A DNA stretch of 7,914 bases from CALJGI01 sp047618115 (GCA_047618115.1 JBLHKV010000186.1:1-7914); one strand, 5' to 3'. Numbered from the stretch's first letter, positions 1 to 6,811 are shown. Program-made: numbers and translations. Notes: generated from the letters alone by a model not told the origin.

Positions 1-137
1 TCATTCCTTTCTATGGCCACGATTATTTCAAAGGAATACCTATAGTTCATTACCTCGACAATTCGATATCTGAGTGGGCGCGCCGGCACGACATCAATTA
101 TTTGGCAAGCTACGCATATACTTTGGTGATGAAGTAG
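1..137 (+). CDS. C-terminal end of a probable SAM-dependent methyltransferase (5' end outside window)
   Basis: An open frame enters from the left edge (first full codon at 3) and stops at TAG 135-137, giving the last 44 residues of a protein. The piece reads like a real C-terminus: it begins IPFYGHDYFKGIPIVHYLDN, continues with SEWARRHD and ends LASYAYTLVMK. A tail with an aromatic DYFKGIP stretch, a VHYLD motif and a closing beta strand of the ASYAYTL type recalls class I methyltransferases found in surface-polysaccharide clusters; this is a recollection of family style, since no SAM-binding motif lies inside the window. The catalytic part, start and promoter are upstream. It ends about 95 bp before repeat copy 1, so it marks the left flank of the repeat-bracketed segment. 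It could instead be the tail of a glycosyltransferase. Confidence 0.5.
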   Translation, partial: IPFYGHDYFKGIPIVHYLDNSISEWARRHDINYLASYAYTLVMK

Positions 138-230
138 AAATTGCATCTACAGAGTGGAATAAACCCTGTCAGTCATAAGGGCATCTCTAAAAATTCCCCG
201 ATGGGTCGCGATCCTATAGAATCGGGACCA
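138..230. other. Short non-coding stretch between the left edge gene and repeat copy 1
   Basis: No gene is seen. Close to the repeat boundary lies an imperfect inverted repeat, GGTCGCGAT (204-212) against ATCGGGACC (222-230), matching at 8 of 9 positions with a 9-base loop. It directly abuts the first base of repeat copy 1. It could be a remnant of a mobile-element end, but no partner end was found. Confidence 0.3.
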
Positions 231-509
231 GGTAACAACGTGGTCTAGTAGGCTGCCGATGAACAACCGCATTTACCAAGATGACATGGTGTGTTCGGCT
301 GAAGAACTGTTGGATGATTGGTCGAGCGGCGACAATTTACGAACAACCTCCGCCGATTTTTAGGAAGGTATTGCCCCTTGCTGGAGGGCAATGAACTCAA
401 CTTTTGCTGTTGTTGCGTCAGGTCGACGATACAGATATGTCGGTCAGCTATTCTCGGTCGGGAATCAAGCGCCTGGCATCCTGCCAACCACGCGAGCACT
501 TCCTTCTAT
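231..509 (+). repeat. Direct repeat copy 1 (about 280 bp), left bracket
   Basis: This block matches 7362-7639 in the same orientation. By hand alignment about 30 substitutions and a few one-base indels separate the copies, roughly 88% identity. The first 39 bases are identical, beginning GGTAACAACGTGG. The match stops abruptly on both sides: the sequence before 231 and after about 509 is unrelated to the other copy. Each copy carries the same broken reading frames: a small ORF starting MNNRIY, then in another frame a conserved RSG.KRLASCQPR stretch. Substitutions do not favour silent positions, so the block looks like a decaying repeat or pseudogene, not a conserved protein. The element family is not recognised. 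Confidence 0.85.
259..363 (+). pseudogene. Small ORF of 34 codons in repeat copy 1, probably decayed
   Basis: ATG at 259 opens a frame starting MNNRIYQDDMVC and stopping at TAG 361-363. The same ORF exists in copy 2 (7390-7497). A downstream frame at about 404-598 (TTG start) contains LLLRQVDDTDM and YSRSGIKRLASCQPR, also present in copy 2, so the ancestor may have been one protein of about 85 residues now broken by frameshifts. Against the other copy, only two of the nine changed codons in this ORF are silent, which argues against current selection on the protein. No ribosome binding site of note precedes it. The product is not recognised. Confidence 0.3.
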
Positions 510-627
510 GCCGCTGTTCTGGTAACTCTACGCCCCTATTTGCTCCAGGTTTACTCAAACAAATCGGTATGCCTGCCCCAGTAGCTCTGCGATCTTAACA
601 TAGTGACATATCACGAAACTGCCGGCT

Positions 628-1344
628 TCAAGTTTTCTCAGCGAGACAAAAAACCGTCAGCCCGAATAGTCTGTTAAAGCGAAACAGCGGCAACTCCGCC
701 GCACACGCGCATTTGAGTGTGAGATTGACTATTGGGCTATGAATTTTAAGACTGCTTTTTGCTGGCAAGGTACCGGCACCAACTAATGGTCTTTCGATCA
801 GCCGATGGATCGCCGCGAGCGGAAAGACAGTCGCGAAATAATAAGAATCGCACAAAACCTGAAGGCCGGCAGCCATCACGCTTTTCTCTAGCGAATTGAT
901 TGTATAGCGCCGCTTGTGTTCCAAAAATTGGTCATGGCCGGAAAATAAAAATTGAAACGCGGGAACCGTTATCAGGAAATGAGTGCCAGGTTTCACCATT
1001 TTTGCATAGGTGCTTAGCAGTTCCACATCGTCATCGACATGCTCACATACATCCATCATGAGCACTAGATCAGCCGAAGAAGAATCGACCGACCGAACAA
1101 ATTGGATGGGCTTGCCTTGATGCTCGCTTGCGTGATTGTCCACATAAGCCGGATCAACGCAAACAGCTTCGTTTGAACCGTGTTCAAGCAGGATTTTTGA
1201 GAAAACGCCCGAGCCAGCGCCGACATCCAGGAGCGATCTACGCGGCACCCCATCGAGATAACGTCGCATTGCACGACCCTTGGAGGCATAATACCAATGA
1301 TTGGTAATATGTGGTCCGAGAATGTCTTCTTCTTTGATGTCCAT
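628..1344 (-). CDS. Class I SAM-dependent methyltransferase
   Basis: The 238-residue product should be a cytosolic methyltransferase using S-adenosylmethionine; the substrate is unknown but surface glycan or lipid is likely from context. Motif I, LDVGAGSG, is at residues 39-46; the acidic residue that would bind the SAM ribose is in CVDP (62-65); DVCEHVDDD (98-106) fits motif IV of the UbiG/methyltransferase-11 type, and ITVPAF (125-130) the following strand. HKRRYT at 143-148 is common in this subgroup. The ATG at 1344 was chosen because the protein then begins MDIKEEDILG...HWYYASK, the usual start of such proteins. A GTG at 1416 would add 24 poorly protein-like residues. Neither start has a clear Shine-Dalgarno. 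It is transcribed away from the glycosyltransferase at 1723 and ends 119 bp from repeat copy 1. Its base composition is more AT-rich than the IS DNA. Confidence 0.85.
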   Translation of the reverse strand: MDIKEEDILGPHITNHWYYASKGRAMRRYLDGVPRRSLLDVGAGSGVFSKILLEHGSNEAVCVDPAYVDNHASEHQGKPIQFVRSVDSSSADLVLMMDVCEHVDDDVELLSTYAKMVKPGTHFLITVPAFQFLFSGHDQFLEHKRRYTINSLEKSVMAAGLQVLCDSYYFATVFPLAAIHRLIERPLVGAGTLPAKSSLKIHSPIVNLTLKCACAAELPLFRFNRLFGLTVFCLAEKT

Positions 1345-1722
1345 TGCTTGCCGGGTGAAGTGTCGCTGTAATCTGGGGCGCGGATCATTGGTACCGTGGC
1401 AAACGCCGGAAAGCACCGCAACGGCTTATTACGCTAATTGAAAGGGTTATAGTAGTAGATGAAGGGCGTGACTTATCCTTTGTTCTGGTAATAAAGAAAA
1501 CGAACCAAGCAACAGAAAGCCGAAGATGAAGAAAAATATGTTACTCCGAGAATGATCGATACAAAGCAGCGGCCATTTCACCCTCAGCAAACCCTGCAAT
1601 AAAACGAGACTATGCCGTAGCCTTTATATGCGTTTCGTACAAACGATCGGGGTCTCTAATTTAGGAATTTATGCTGGCCACCTTGGGCAGATCGGCTGCT
1701 TGAACGGCGGGAAGTTGTAACT
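1345..1722. other. Divergent intergenic region between methyltransferase and glycosyltransferase
   Basis: About 380 bp with no supported gene. Promoters for both flanking genes should lie here because the genes point away from each other, but no convincing -35/-10 pair is visible. A small imperfect palindrome, CGTTT-CGTAC-AAACG at 1631-1645, lies about 78 bp before the glycosyltransferase start and might be a regulator site; the evidence is weak. GGCGGGAAG at 1707-1715 is a modest ribosome binding site for the gene at 1723. Confidence 0.35.
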
Positions 1723-2769
1723 ATGACCGATACGACAGTTCCTCAACCTCGAGAAACGTCTGGGCCGCGACTGCTTTCCGTTGTCGTCCCGGCTTACAAC
1801 GAAGAGGAGGTGCTTGAAGAGTTCGAGCGCCGCACAAGGGGGGCGCTTACGTCGCTGGACCAGGCTTACGAGCTTGTTTTCGTCAATGATGGCAGCAGTG
1901 ATGGCACACTGACCCTGCTTCTTCGTCTGCGCCGAGCCAATCCAAATATCACTGTGGTCAATCTTAGTCGCAATTTTGGCAAGGAGATCGCCCTGACTGC
2001 GGGTCTCGATCAAGCGTTGGGCGACGTGGTCGTGGTCATCGATGCCGACCTGCAGGACCCACCGGAGCTGATGGGTGAAATGATTGAGGAGTGGCGCGAC
2101 GGCTATGACGTTGTCTACGCTCAGCGATTGAGCCGCGAAGGCGAGAGCTGGTTCAAGAAGTCGAGTGCAGCCATTTTCTATGCCCTCATGCAGAAGGTTG
2201 GACCGGTGCGCATTCCTGCCGATACCGGAGACTTTCGGCTGATGAGCCGCCGCGTAGTCGATGCCGTAAGCGAACTGCGCGAGCACCACCGGTTTATGAA
2301 GGGTCTTTTCGCTTGGGTCGGGTTTGCGCAGAAGTCCATACAGTATCACCGCGATGCCAGGTTCGGAGGTGACAGTAAGTGGAGTTACTGGAGGCTGTGG
2401 AAGCTGTCGCTGGAGGGTATCACGTCGTTCACTACTTTTCCTCTGCAGCTCGCCACTTATATCGGACTAATCGCAGCCGTGGCGTCCTTTGTTTTTGGCT
2501 TATTGATCGTGGCCAAGACGTTAATCTTTGGCGAAGCCGTCCAGGGCTTTCCGTTGATGATGACCACAATTGTTCTGTTGGGGGGCATACAGCTCATCGC
2601 GCTTGGCATGATCGGCGAATATCTCGGCCGCGTCTTCAATGAGACCAAGAACCGGCCCTTGTACATTATCGAGCGCGTCGAGCCTTCGGCTGGCGCGCAA
2701 CAATTCGCTGTAGAGTCGCAAGATTATAAGAGGCCCACGCAACCACAGACAGGGCATCTGTCAATTTAG
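1723..2769 (+). CDS. Family 2 glycosyltransferase, polyprenyl-phosphate sugar transferase (GtrB/DPM1 type)
   Basis: The 348-residue protein should transfer a sugar from a nucleotide sugar to undecaprenyl phosphate at the cytoplasmic face of the inner membrane. The GT-A domain fills residues 18 to about 225: VVPAYNEEE at 21-29, NDGSSDGT at 55-62, RNFGKEIALTAGLD at 83-96, and DADLQDPPE at 107-115 holding the metal-binding DXD-like acids. DTGDFRL (167-173) and FMKGLFAWVG (191-200) are also typical of the DPM1-like/GtrB branch. Two membrane helices follow at about 243-267 and 276-299, then the usual GEYLGRVFNETKNRPLY segment; the last 30 residues are polar and unconserved. The length fits the family. 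The ATG at 1723 has a modest GGCGGGAAG upstream. The next gene along, the YfhO-like protein, is separated by an IS630 insertion, so an ancestral operon may have been split. The sugar cannot be read from sequence. Confidence 0.92.
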   Translation: MTDTTVPQPRETSGPRLLSVVVPAYNEEEVLEEFERRTRGALTSLDQAYELVFVNDGSSDGTLTLLLRLRRANPNITVVNLSRNFGKEIALTAGLDQALGDVVVVIDADLQDPPELMGEMIEEWRDGYDVVYAQRLSREGESWFKKSSAAIFYALMQKVGPVRIPADTGDFRLMSRRVVDAVSELREHHRFMKGLFAWVGFAQKSIQYHRDARFGGDSKWSYWRLWKLSLEGITSFTTFPLQLATYIGLIAAVASFVFGLLIVAKTLIFGEAVQGFPLMMTTIVLLGGIQLIALGMIGEYLGRVFNETKNRPLYIIERVEPSAGAQQFAVESQDYKRPTQPQTGHLSI

Positions 2770-2815
2770 AGGGCACGGGCTGGCTGATCCGAAACACATA
2801 ATAGTCACACGGCTA

Positions 2816-2842
2816 GTGTCCTGAATCTGAAGTTCGCTGTAT
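2816..2842 (+). repeat. Left terminal inverted repeat of the IS630 element
   Basis: It begins GTGTCCTGAATC and contains the GAAGTTCGCTG core shared exactly with the right end. It is directly preceded by the TA target base pair. Confidence 0.9.
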
Positions 2843-2896
2843 CGCCGATTCAGTTCGCCGTGCCAATTTGGCCGTCGAATTTGGCTGGAGGTGGCG

Positions 2897-3895
2897 ATGC
2901 GGGCGCGGATCATTCTGGGATGCGCGGCAGGAGCTCAGAACAAGGAGGTGGCGGCGGATCTGCGGGTGGACCCGTCGACGGTGGGCAAATGGCGGCGGCG
3001 GTTCGTCGAGCGCCGGATGGAGGGGCTGCACGATGAGCCGCGCTCCGGCGCTCCGCGGACGATCGACGATGCATGGATCGAGGCGGTGATCGTGCGGACG
3101 CTGGAGAGCACGCCGCCTGGCGCCACGCATTGGAGTTCACGTGGGATGGCGCGGACGAGCGGGCTGTCGGTCTCGACTGTTCAGCGGATCTGGCGCGCCT
3201 TCGGGCTGCAGCCGCACCGCTCGGAGAGTTTCAAGCTGTCTACCGATCCGCTGTTCGTGGAGAAGGTTCGCGACGTGGTCGGGCTCTACGTCGCGCCGCC
3301 GTCGCACGCGGTAGTACTGTGCGTCGACGAGAAGAGCCAGATACAGGCGCTCGACCGCAGCCAGCCGCTGTTGCCGATGCGGCCCGGCCAGATCGAGCGA
3401 CGCACCCATGACTACACGCGTCATGGCACCACGTCGTTGTTTGCCGCCCTCGACATCGCCACCGGCCGGGTGATCGGCAAATGCTATCCGCGCCATCGCG
3501 CCGCCGAGTTCCGCCGCTTCCTCGACGAGATCGAAAAGGCGGTACCCGACGACCTCGACGTGCACCTGGTGATGGATAACTACGCCACCCACAAGACGGC
3601 ACTGATCCGCAACTGGCTGGCCAAGCGTCCTCGCTGGCACGTCCACCTGACGCCGACGAGTTCGTCGTGGATCAATCAGGTCGAGCGGTTCTTCGCATTG
3701 CTGAGCGAACGCCAGATCAAGCGCGGCGTACACCGCTCCGTCGCCGAGCTGCAAACCGCAATCGCTGCCTGCATCGAACAGCACAACGCCGATCCAAAGC
3801 CATTCCGATGGACCAAGTCTGCCGATGACATACTCGCTTCGATCGAGCGCTTCTGCCTCAGAAACACAAACGCCGATAATGCAGCGAACTTCTGA
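2897..3895 (+). CDS. IS630-family transposase (intact)
   Basis: This 332-residue DDE transposase cuts and inserts the element at TA. The N-terminal half carries helix-turn-helix DNA-binding segments (ADLRVDPSTVGKWRRRF at about 20-36 and SGLSVSTVQRIWRAFGL at about 88-104). The catalytic domain shows the three acids: D144 in CVDEKSQIQ, D227 in LVMDNYATHK and E263 in WINQVERFF, with 35 residues between the last two, as in the family. The ATG at 2897 is preferred because GGAGG at 2887-2891 lies five bases upstream; an in-frame GTG at 2891 overlaps that site. The TGA at 3893-3895 is inside the right terminal repeat. GC content is much higher than in the neighbouring membrane-protein gene. Several long antisense frames across it are GC-driven shadows. 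Confidence 0.95.
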   Translation: MRARIILGCAAGAQNKEVAADLRVDPSTVGKWRRRFVERRMEGLHDEPRSGAPRTIDDAWIEAVIVRTLESTPPGATHWSSRGMARTSGLSVSTVQRIWRAFGLQPHRSESFKLSTDPLFVEKVRDVVGLYVAPPSHAVVLCVDEKSQIQALDRSQPLLPMRPGQIERRTHDYTRHGTTSLFAALDIATGRVIGKCYPRHRAAEFRRFLDEIEKAVPDDLDVHLVMDNYATHKTALIRNWLAKRPRWHVHLTPTSSSWINQVERFFALLSERQIKRGVHRSVAELQTAIAACIEQHNADPKPFRWTKSADDILASIERFCLRNTNADNAANF

Positions 3896-3905
3896 ACCAG
3901 GATAC
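3879..3905 (-). repeat. Right terminal inverted repeat of the IS630 element
   Basis: Read on the minus strand it begins GTATCCTGGTTC and contains the GAAGTTCGCTG core. It contains the transposase stop codon and is followed by the second TA at 3906-3907. Confidence 0.9.
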
Positions 3906-4025
3906 TAGAGCATTTCCCGATCATTCGGCCTTCATTGTTGGTTTTCCGCGCGGCACGCGCAGAATATCTGTAAACGAAAACGTTGTGCCGCGAGCCATAG
4001 ATCAATCTGGAGCGGTACTGGCCCA

Positions 4026-4156
4026 TTCGGGCCCAGGATCCTGACCGCGGACGAAGTCACCCTACGCGCCGCCAATGCCGAAGCTTTATGACCGGTAACA
4101 AGACCCCGGTGGAGTTCATAAAGTCCATCGGGAAACCCAGCCGCACGATGGTCTGA
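4026..4156 (+). pseudogene. Possible frameshifted resolvase/DNA invertase C-terminal helix-turn-helix
   Basis: Two short frames read as one protein piece when joined. The first gives FGPRILTADEVTLRAANAEA then L before TGA at 4089-4091. The second, from 4088, gives MTGNKTPVEFIKSIGKPSRT then MV before TGA at 4154-4156. Together they resemble the C-terminal HTH of serine recombinases, which runs G-R-P-x-x-LT-x-x-x, then a helix, then G-x-x-x-x-E-x-A-x-x-x-G-x-S-R-x-T-x-Y. The match is by pattern only: the usual tyrosine is missing and no catalytic domain is nearby. If correct, it is a broken remnant of a transposon or integrated element predating the IS630 insertion next door. Confidence 0.3.
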
Positions 4157-4282
4157 AGAAAGGGAAATTCGGCCTCAGGCCGGTCCAACGTTCGGGGCAA
4201 GGTCAAATCCATCAATGCACTAACAATGAACCTGGAGTGCTCGATGGGGGCTGTTCATTATTATAGTCGCGCCAAGGACGAC

Positions 4283-4309
4283 TTGACTGGCAATTAATAC
4301 TATTATGAT
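4283..4309 (+). promoter_or_regulatory. Possible sigma70-type promoter for the membrane protein gene
   Basis: TTGACT at 4283-4288 and TATGAT at 4304-4309 lie in the right orientation about 90 bp before the start codon. The spacer is 15 bases, shorter than ideal. The surrounding DNA is AT-rich, which raises the chance of a random match. Confidence 0.3.
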
Positions 4310-4399
4310 GGTCATTGGAATAGAATTCGCACACGACGCTGTCGCGCTCCGGAGGCAATTAAATCTTCCCCATATTGTCTTAAGCCCGGTTAGAACATT

Positions 4400-6613
4400 A
4401 TGACACCACACAAGTTAGAAAAGTGGCGTACCGAATTTGCGTGGCTAATGGCCGCGATGTTTATTACCGCGGGTACTGCCAGCATTCCGGTGTTCCACAA
4501 TCCGTTATTTTATTTTCAAGACGATTTTCAAAGCTACTTTATGCCGATGTTCGGCGAAATAGCACGCTTGCTTAAAAGCGGCGAATTTCCATTGCTCACC
4601 GACCGGATATGGTATGGCGGCAACATCCTAGGAGAATATCAGTATGCGGTATTCAACCCTTTTTCACTAGGGGCTTACCTGGTCATAGTTGAGATCGATC
4701 AACTACACCATGCGGCAATGCTGTTTGTGCTATTTCACATAGCTGTTCTCGCTGGTGGCCTACATATGCTGGCACGAGATCTCGGCGCAGATCCATTGGC
4801 CAGCCTGATAGCTGCTCTCATCGGCGGCACCAGCGGCTGGCTTATTTATTGGGGTGCGTCAACATGGATTACCGCACTTGTCGGTTCAGCTTGGTTCCCA
4901 TGGGCCCTTTGGGGTTTACTGAAAGCGTATCGCGATAGCCGCTGGGTAATTCCTGCGGCACTTCTTACTTACCTGGTTCTGGTCAGCGGCTGGTCGTTTG
5001 GTGTTATCGCGCTGACAGCTGCGATAACGACAATATTGTCGGTTTTATTTTACAAGGAAACCCGGTTCTACTGGTGTTTTAGGGCAAGTCTGGCATTCGG
5101 CTCAGGCCTCTTGATGGCAGCTCCAGCCCTTTTCCCGGTGCTAAGATTTCTTGAGGAGAGTTTGCGCTCACAATGGTTTGGTTTGTCCCGATGGCGACCC
5201 TCACTGGACGGTATGTTGATCGGGCTTGGGAATCCTTTTGCCCCTGACGTGTGGCAAATTTGGGATGCTTCCTACCGAGTGCTGCCCTCACAATCTTTAT
5301 ATTACTTGTCGTGGTTTGTACCGCTGGTGCTCTTTAACGCATATATGAAGCGATCGGAGGGCTATGCCACAATACAAAAGGCAATTATTTGGTCTATCAC
5401 CGTATTATTTGCGCTGCTTTCTCTATCCCCAAGCGTGTGGCTTTTTCAGCAGCCCTTCCGGTTTTTGCCTTATTTTCACTTTGCGCTTGCCCTTTTGGTA
5501 GCGATGTATGTGACCGAACAGCGGCAATTGAATGGCGAAACAGCGTGGCGCCTTTGGCCGACCGCCCTCGCGATCTTAAGTCTCTTTTTGATCGCATTTT
5601 TTGACGTTCCTGAGCAGTGGGCAATTCAGGCCGGGACATTGCTGTCTATCGGTTTCATGGCGATCGTCGTCATCTGGTTCCAGCGGCAGGGGAGAGCCAG
5701 CTGGCCCGCTTTACTAGCGGGAAGCCATGTATTGCTATTCTTTGTTCTGACGATCGTTACTCCTTCGAATAATCAAATACCGGATTGGCGACCGCCACTC
5801 ATGCGTGCCGAAACCGGCCGGCAACAAGCAAACGATGCACGCACTTTTGCTCTGTATCCACCTTTGGAGGCGTCTGCCGCGCATTTCGGTAGTTCGGCAA
5901 AACTACCGAAGGATTACTGGGTCTCGCTCGCACCGGGAAATACAGCGCTCTACCAGCGAGCACAGACGGTCAATGGCTATACGCCCATTTTACAACGTGG
6001 ATACATTGATAACTTTTGTTTCACTCATATCGGCGCGGTATGCAGCGAGGGTCCGTCGATGATTCTGGCGATCGACCCTCGATCAAACATGTCTTATTTG
6101 GATATGATGGGCGTGGACCAGGTGGTGGCGATGCGCGGATCTTATTCAGACACATTTGCGACACGCGCTGGTAATGATTGGGCGGTCATCGGTCAAACCG
6201 AGTTGATGGATATCTACGGAAGAGTTGCGCCACAGCAGCGCATTGGCAACATCGTCCAGTGGCCTGATGGGGCGCATATCGAGAACCTCAACATGACTGC
6301 ACAATCCGAATCTTACGACATTAAAACAGGTAATTCTGGAGGGCGGGTAATAATTGCACGCGCATGGTATCCGGGTTTTAGAGCCAGATTAGATGGTGAC
6401 GCCATTCCGGTAGAACCGGTCGCCGGACTGGTACCATCGGTTACTCTGCCACCCGGTGCCCAGGGAGAGCTAGTGATCGAGTATTGGCCAGCCGGTCTTA
6501 CGGCAGGCCTGTATACCGCATTCGCTGGAATTTTAATTTTAGTGGGGTTCACGATTGTGCGTCGGTTTGAGCCAAAATCATATGCCGTAACGTCACACCT
6601 TAATCTCGACTAA
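4400..6613 (+). CDS. YfhO/GT-C-like multi-pass membrane protein, probable lipid-linked sugar glycosyltransferase
   Basis: The 737-residue protein has about a dozen predicted membrane helices between residues 12 and 455, a long extracytoplasmic region (about 460-698) and one last helix at 700-720. After the first helix comes FYFQDDFQSYFMPMFGE; the acidic pair D41-D42 sits where GT-C enzymes keep their catalytic aspartates in the first outer loop. WYGGNILGEYQYAVFNPF (71-88) and the C-terminal RAWYPGFRARLDGD, followed by GLVPSVTLPPGAQG, match the pattern of YfhO-type proteins (bacterial membrane protein YfhO, PF09586), which glycosylate surface polymers using polyprenyl-phosphate sugars. With the GtrB-type enzyme upstream it would complete a loader/transferase pair. 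The ATG at 4400 follows an in-frame TAG at 4391 and lacks a strong ribosome binding site. The gene is clearly lower in GC than the IS DNA around it, consistent with transfer. Confidence 0.82.
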   Translation: MTPHKLEKWRTEFAWLMAAMFITAGTASIPVFHNPLFYFQDDFQSYFMPMFGEIARLLKSGEFPLLTDRIWYGGNILGEYQYAVFNPFSLGAYLVIVEIDQLHHAAMLFVLFHIAVLAGGLHMLARDLGADPLASLIAALIGGTSGWLIYWGASTWITALVGSAWFPWALWGLLKAYRDSRWVIPAALLTYLVLVSGWSFGVIALTAAITTILSVLFYKETRFYWCFRASLAFGSGLLMAAPALFPVLRFLEESLRSQWFGLSRWRPSLDGMLIGLGNPFAPDVWQIWDASYRVLPSQSLYYLSWFVPLVLFNAYMKRSEGYATIQKAIIWSITVLFALLSLSPSVWLFQQPFRFLPYFHFALALLVAMYVTEQRQLNGETAWRLWPTALAILSLFLIAFFDVPEQWAIQAGTLLSIGFMAIVVIWFQRQGRASWPALLAGSHVLLFFVLTIVTPSNNQIPDWRPPLMRAETGRQQANDARTFALYPPLEASAAHFGSSAKLPKDYWVSLAPGNTALYQRAQTVNGYTPILQRGYIDNFCFTHIGAVCSEGPSMILAIDPRSNMSYLDMMGVDQVVAMRGSYSDTFATRAGNDWAVIGQTELMDIYGRVAPQQRIGNIVQWPDGAHIENLNMTAQSESYDIKTGNSGGRVIIARAWYPGFRARLDGDAIPVEPVAGLVPSVTLPPGAQGELVIEYWPAGLTAGLYTAFAGILILVGFTIVRRFEPKSYAVTSHLNLD
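5885..5910. repeat. Perfect 10-bp stem-loop inside the membrane protein gene
   Basis: TTCGGTAGTT (5885-5894) and AACTACCGAA (5901-5910) form a perfect inverted repeat around a 6-base loop. It falls in the part encoding the extracytoplasmic domain (FGSSAKLPK). There is no T-run after it, so it is not a standard terminator. A role is not evident. Confidence 0.7.
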
Positions 6614-6655
6614 AGGCTTATCCCGTTAGAGCATTTTCTCATCAGATAGAATCGA

Positions 6656-6690
6656 GGGAATTCCCATGGTTCGGAATTTCTGATTCAAGG
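6656..6690 (+). repeat. IS630-type left-end sequence, copy A
   Basis: It starts GGGAATTCCC and ends ATTTCTGATTCAAGG. Compared with copy B at 6777-6811 the outer part (GGG-ATTCC) and the inner ATTTCTGATTCAA match at identical spacing, with a divergent middle. Confidence 0.55.
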
Positions 6691-6776
6691 GGCGGGCTCG
6701 TGAAGGAGGTCAGCCGGCATGACGAGACCGGAGTCGGATGGCATTTTACAAAGTCCCGCGAATTGTGACTCATATA

Positions 6777-6811
6777 GGGGATTCCTGAATCGGTATATTT
6801 CTGATTCAAAG
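6777..6811 (+). repeat. IS630-type left-end sequence, copy B
   Basis: It starts GGGGATTCC and ends ATTTCTGATTCAAAG. It lies 24 bases before the start of the truncated transposase at 6835, the expected place for that element's left end, and is preceded by TATA, which could hold the TA target. Confidence 0.6.

Larger units (their letters stand above)
2816..3905 (+). mobile_element. Complete IS630-family insertion sequence
   Basis: The 1090-bp element has terminal inverted repeats of 27 bp at 2816-2842 and 3879-3905 matching at 22 of 27 positions. The outermost bases are GTGTCCTG on the left and, read inward from the right end, GTATCCTG. It is flanked by TA at 2814-2815 and 3906-3907, both within a CTAG context, the target duplication expected of IS630/Tc1-mariner elements. 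One intact transposase gene fills it. Open reading frame, ends and target duplication are all intact, so the insertion is probably fairly recent and may be active. It sits 46 bp after the glycosyltransferase stop codon and interrupts no recognisable gene. Confidence 0.93.
3906..4399. other. Gap between IS630 and membrane protein gene, with remnants
   Basis: About 490 bp without an intact gene. It contains a widely spaced inverted repeat, CGCGGCAC (3949-3956) against GTGCCGCG (3985-3992), a possible recombinase remnant (4026-4156) and a possible promoter (4283-4309). The stretch at about 4212-4260, with GAACCTGGAGTGCTCGATGG, resembles the 3' tails of some IS3-type elements in rhizobia; this is only a recollection and no transposase frame supports it. 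Confidence 0.4.

Noticed and set aside
245..499. Minus-strand frame of 84 codons covering repeat copy 1
   Set aside because: The equivalent frame is not kept in copy 2, where a different minus frame (7404-7622) is open, so neither is supported.
1345..1416. GTG start at 1416 for the minus-strand methyltransferase
   Set aside because: The extra 24 residues do not look like the family; MDIKEEDILG from the ATG at 1344 does.
2813..3784. Long minus-strand frames (for example 2813-3130 and 3137-3784) and a plus frame at 3073-3411 over the IS630 transposase
   Set aside because: They overlap an intact DDE transposase, are rich in arginine and alanine from GC-rich codons, and have no family-like motifs.
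4220..4411. 63-codon minus-strand frame before the membrane protein gene
   Set aside because: It has no recognisable motif or ribosome binding site and overlaps the start region of the plus-strand gene.
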